A stretch of 64,000 nt of DNA from Vitellaria paradoxa (Eukaryota > Streptophyta > Magnoliopsida > Ericales > Sapotaceae), in contig CM034234.1 of NCBI GenBank assembly GCA_019916065.1, positions 1,250,963 to 1,314,962 of the forward strand, given 5' to 3'. The notes beneath the pieces are model-generated. The model was not told the origin of the DNA and ran no database searches. It was given only the letters and a program-made list of their open reading frames with translations. This document shows, one piece after another, positions 60,999-64,000 of the stretch; position 1 is the first letter of the stretch; every line of letters begins with the position of its first letter. A program made the position numbers and the translations under genes.

Positions 60999-61551
60999 TC
61001 ACCACTTTTATGCTCAGTAATAGTAATTTGTTGGCTCAAATTTTATTAAAATTTTTACTTAATTTAAAAAATTTTAAAATATTATTAAAAGTTACAAAAA
61101 AATTTTACAAAACAAACAAAGTTGCTGCAAGAAGGGACATTGGATCGAAGTGTTTGTGTTCTTTTGAATGTAGGTGCGTTTAATAAATTAAAAAATTTAA
61201 AATTTTGTGCAATTTTTTTTTAGTATTCATATGTTACACTTTTGGTAAAAATTTATAAAAATTAAAACAAAAAATGAAAAAAAAATTAGAGAAAGTTGAA
61301 AAATTTTGTGATGTTGCGTGTGGTAAATTTTATTATGTGTTTAATAAATTTTAGTAGAGTAAAATAAAAAATTAAAAAATTTTGAAGAAATAAAAAAATT
61401 AATATTTTTTTAGAGGTTCACCATCCACATCCATAAAGTCCACAATTCATTCAACTTTGCTCGCCACGAGGCTTGTAAATTGGGATGCATTTAGTTTTTA
61501 AGCCAAAATTCATAACTTATGGAACTTACGGCGACATTGAATAGTTTGACA

Positions 61552-61712
61552 TAGGTCCTGTTTGGCCTACAAAATATTACCAAAATTCATCAATTTTTAA
61601 CTACTTTTTGTACTTTTTTTCAATTAAATTTTAACACCTATCACCTTTATGTCACATCTTTCCATTTTTATTATACTTTTTTGTTAAAAATTAGCCAACC
61701 AAACAAGCCCAT
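61552..61712. mobile_element. MITE family C copy
   Basis: GGTCCTGTTTGGCCTACAAA at the left, AGCCAACCAAACAAGCCC at the right; interior ATCACCTTTATGTCACATCT as in the 59.6-kb copy. Confidence 0.7.
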
Positions 61713-62153
61713 AATTATGATACTTATCGGACATTGAGTTTTTAAGTCAAAATTAATAATATAACAAAATTATTATTATTATAACCCAAAGTTAATTTAT
61801 GAGTGATGATATTAGTCCTCCATTACCTTCTCTACTCTATAACAGTTTTAATTTATTAAACAAAAAAAATAGTAATATGATGTGAAAGGCGCTAATGTAC
61901 GAGTAAAAATAACCTCAAGCTTAATTTATTTATAATTTAAATAAATTTACAATTAAATCAAAATCAAGTTAGCATCTAATAACCATTACAATGGAAGAGT
62001 AAGATAACGTGGGGCAGAGGTTAGACCTCAATTTCAACCTTGAAGTTGTCACGAAACAATGTCATTCCTCTTAAATAATAGTATATGAATGCTACGCATG
62101 CTGTATTCAGTTATATGTTGTATTGAGTACTTGAATTTATTCAACTCCCATCT

Positions 62154-62399
62154 AAGGCTCCGTTTGGAATCGGTAGCCATTAGCCAAGCTAATGACTATT
62201 TCAACAGTGTTTTATCAAATTTACCTTTTTACATTTTAACTTTCTTTTAAACTTTTAAGGATAAAAATGTCAAATTAATAAAAACAAGTTAGTCATCTCA
62301 AAAAGAGTTACTTATTTTTCTTTCACAAATACAAATTTAGCTAGCTACTAGTTAACTAAAAAAAAAAATTAGCTAAATTTGTTCCCAAACCAAGTCTAA
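62154..62399. mobile_element. MITE family E copy 2
   Basis: From AAGGCTCCGTTTGGAATCGG to TTCCCAAACCAAGTCT. The interior TTAAACTTTTAAGGATAAAA and ATGTCAAATTAATAAAA parallels copy 1 at 22.5 kb. Confidence 0.68.
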
Positions 62400-63180
62400 A
62401 TATACTAAAATATATCACAAATCTCCCTGTTCATATTCTGACACTTTTACGATTTAAATACTCACATTTGGATGCGTAAATTTATAACTAAATACAAAAA
62501 TTAAGAAAACGATATTATTTTAGGACGATTTTAGATTTGAAGTTGACCTGACTTTAACTTCTCTTTATGAAGTAAGGAGTGTTGGTTTTGAAACACAATT
62601 TTTAATAATTTCAAATATAATTTTTATTTTATGTATTTTTATCAAATAAAAATTACAAAATAAAAAATGGCTAAAAATATGGATTGGGCACACTTGTCTT
62701 GACGCGAAAGTTTGATGGGAGGTGCGTAATAAGCCCTTTGAATCCGGCAAGCAAATTGCTACGGACCCCACCCCCTTTCTCTTCTCCTCTCTTCTCTTCC
62801 CTTGCGAAGACAAGGGGGGCTGCAGTCGCCCGTGACTTCAGCGGCTGCAGTCGCAGCAAAACGCTGCCGTTTTGTTTCTTTATTTTGAGTAAAAGTGGTC
62901 GTAAACCAGCTGAAGGACGGACTCGATCTCGCACCAGGCCAAACAAAAGAGAATCCCGAAGCCATCTCGCCCAGGACGAAGCCCCCGAAAAGTTGCTTGT
63001 TGATTTATATATAAATTAAAAAAAATTTCTAAGTTGAGTTGAATTAACTTTGGGTAATATTTTGTCTGAAATTTCATTTTTAAGTTTAAATTTCTTATAA
63101 AACACTTTTCAAATGATTACTTGATTTTTTTTTTCACACATATAACATTTAATATTATAAAATAATAAAATACATTTCAT

Positions 63181-64000
63181 TGTATAAAATTAATAGATAA
63201 AATTTACTTTATACTATAACCTTTATTTTAGAGTGTAATTTCTTTTTTTTTTAACAATTAAGGATATTATCTTTTAATCTTCAAGTTTTACATTTTCATT
63301 AAATAAAATTTAAATGCTATTTTATAATTAACTAAAAACCCATAACTTTTAATAAATTTAAATCTTAAAGTTTATAAATAGTTAAAAAATCATAAAATTT
63401 TCAAATAATTACTTAAATTTTTTTTTCACACATAAAGCATTGAATATTATAAAATAATAAAATACATTTAATTTTATAAAATCAATGGGTGAAATCTACT
63501 TGAGACTGTGAACTTTTTTGAAAAATCAAGTAATTTTTTGAAAAATTTATGAAATTTTAATTAATTATAAACTTTAAGAGTTCAATTTATTAAAAGTTAT
63601 GAATTTTTAATTAATTATAAAGTAGGGTTTTAATTTGAAATAAAAATTAAAAAAAAGTTCATAGTGTAAAGTAGATTTAACCCATTAATTTTATAAAATT
63701 AAATGTATTTTATTATTTTATAATATTCAATGCTTTACGTGTGAAAAAAAATTAAGTAATTATTTGAAAATTTTATGAATTTTTAATTATTTATAAACTT
63801 TAAGATTTAAATTTATTAAAAATTATGAGTTTTTAGTTAATTATAAAATAGCATTTCAATTTCATTTAATAAAAATGTAAAACTTGAAGATTAAAAGATA
63901 ATATCTTTAATTGTTAAAAGAAAAAAGAAATTAAACTCTGAAATAAAATTTCAAGAAAATGTTATAGTACAAAGTAAATTTTACTCATTAATTTTATACA
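63181..64000. repeat. Large inverted repeat (fold-back), continues past window end
   Basis: Arms at about 63181-63513 and 63660-64000 are inverted copies of each other, about 90 percent identical by eye, with a roughly 150-base AT-rich spacer. Paired words include TTAACAATTAAGGATATTAT / reverse at 63891-63921, ATCTTCAAGTTTTACATTTT, and AAGCATTGAATATTATAAAA / reverse at 63716-63735. The first 100 bases of arm 1 are also repeated directly from about 63105. The right limit is not visible. Confidence 0.88.

Larger units (their letters stand above)
57231..64000. other. Gene-free region to window end
   Basis: Apart from the repeats and MITEs listed, I see no gene. A GC-richer patch at about 62750-63000 with a pyrimidine tract, two copies of GGCTGCAGTCGC and AAACGCTGCCGTTTT stands out from the AT-rich surroundings; its open frames look like nothing known and overlap on both strands. 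Confidence 0.5.

Noticed and set aside
62684..63019. Overlapping open frames on both strands in the GC-rich patch
   Set aside because: No conserved motif and mutually exclusive frames; treated as a base-composition effect.

Overview
The window is plant nuclear DNA, most likely from a woody dicot or close relative. It is AT-rich, its genes have many short exons with GT..AG introns, and it is packed with plant-type mobile DNA: LINEs, a 5S-like TRIM, a SINE and many MITEs. All gene models below were built by hand from open frames, splice dinucleotides, codon phase across junctions and remembered family sequences. No search was run.

Layout. (1) 663-8158, plus strand: a SCAR/WAVE actin-nucleation regulator of the SCAR2 type, lacking its first exon(s), which lie before base 1. 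A LINE fragment sits antisense in one intron. (2) 10733-12155, plus: a small Sel1/TPR-like protein. (3) 12.2-18.3 kb: tandem repeats, a SINE-like tail and a 3-kb RTE LINE with intact target-site repeats. (4) 18.3-28.5 kb: no genes, many MITEs. (5) 28553-32396, plus: an F-box/LRR protein close to FBL3. (6) 33.07-33.91 kb: a 5S-containing TRIM (Cassandra-like) with four LTR heads. (7) 36205-39586, plus: a group I WRKY of the WRKY33/25/26 type. (8) 40023-44583, minus: a CASP-like membrane protein. Its 3.8-kb second intron holds a short LTR element, and its first intron has an altered acceptor. (9) 44.6-64 kb: almost gene-free. It contains a two-exon Myb/SANT-like gene inside what looks like a 3.15-kb PIF/Harbinger-like element, a seven-unit array of about 147 bp with a hairpin in each unit, and a large inverted repeat at the window end.

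The five host genes have unrelated roles (actin branching, unknown Sel1 protein, ubiquitin ligase adaptor, defence transcription factor, membrane scaffold), so this is ordinary plant gene order and not a cluster. The most interesting material is non-genic: the hairpin array at 57.7-58.65 kb, the Harbinger-like element together with at least seven deletion-derivative MITEs, and the TRIM that carries a 24-bp poly(A) insertion with a 14-bp target-site repeat. In the genes, the points worth checking are the in-frame 246-bp repeat in SCAR and the GG acceptor in the CASP-like gene.
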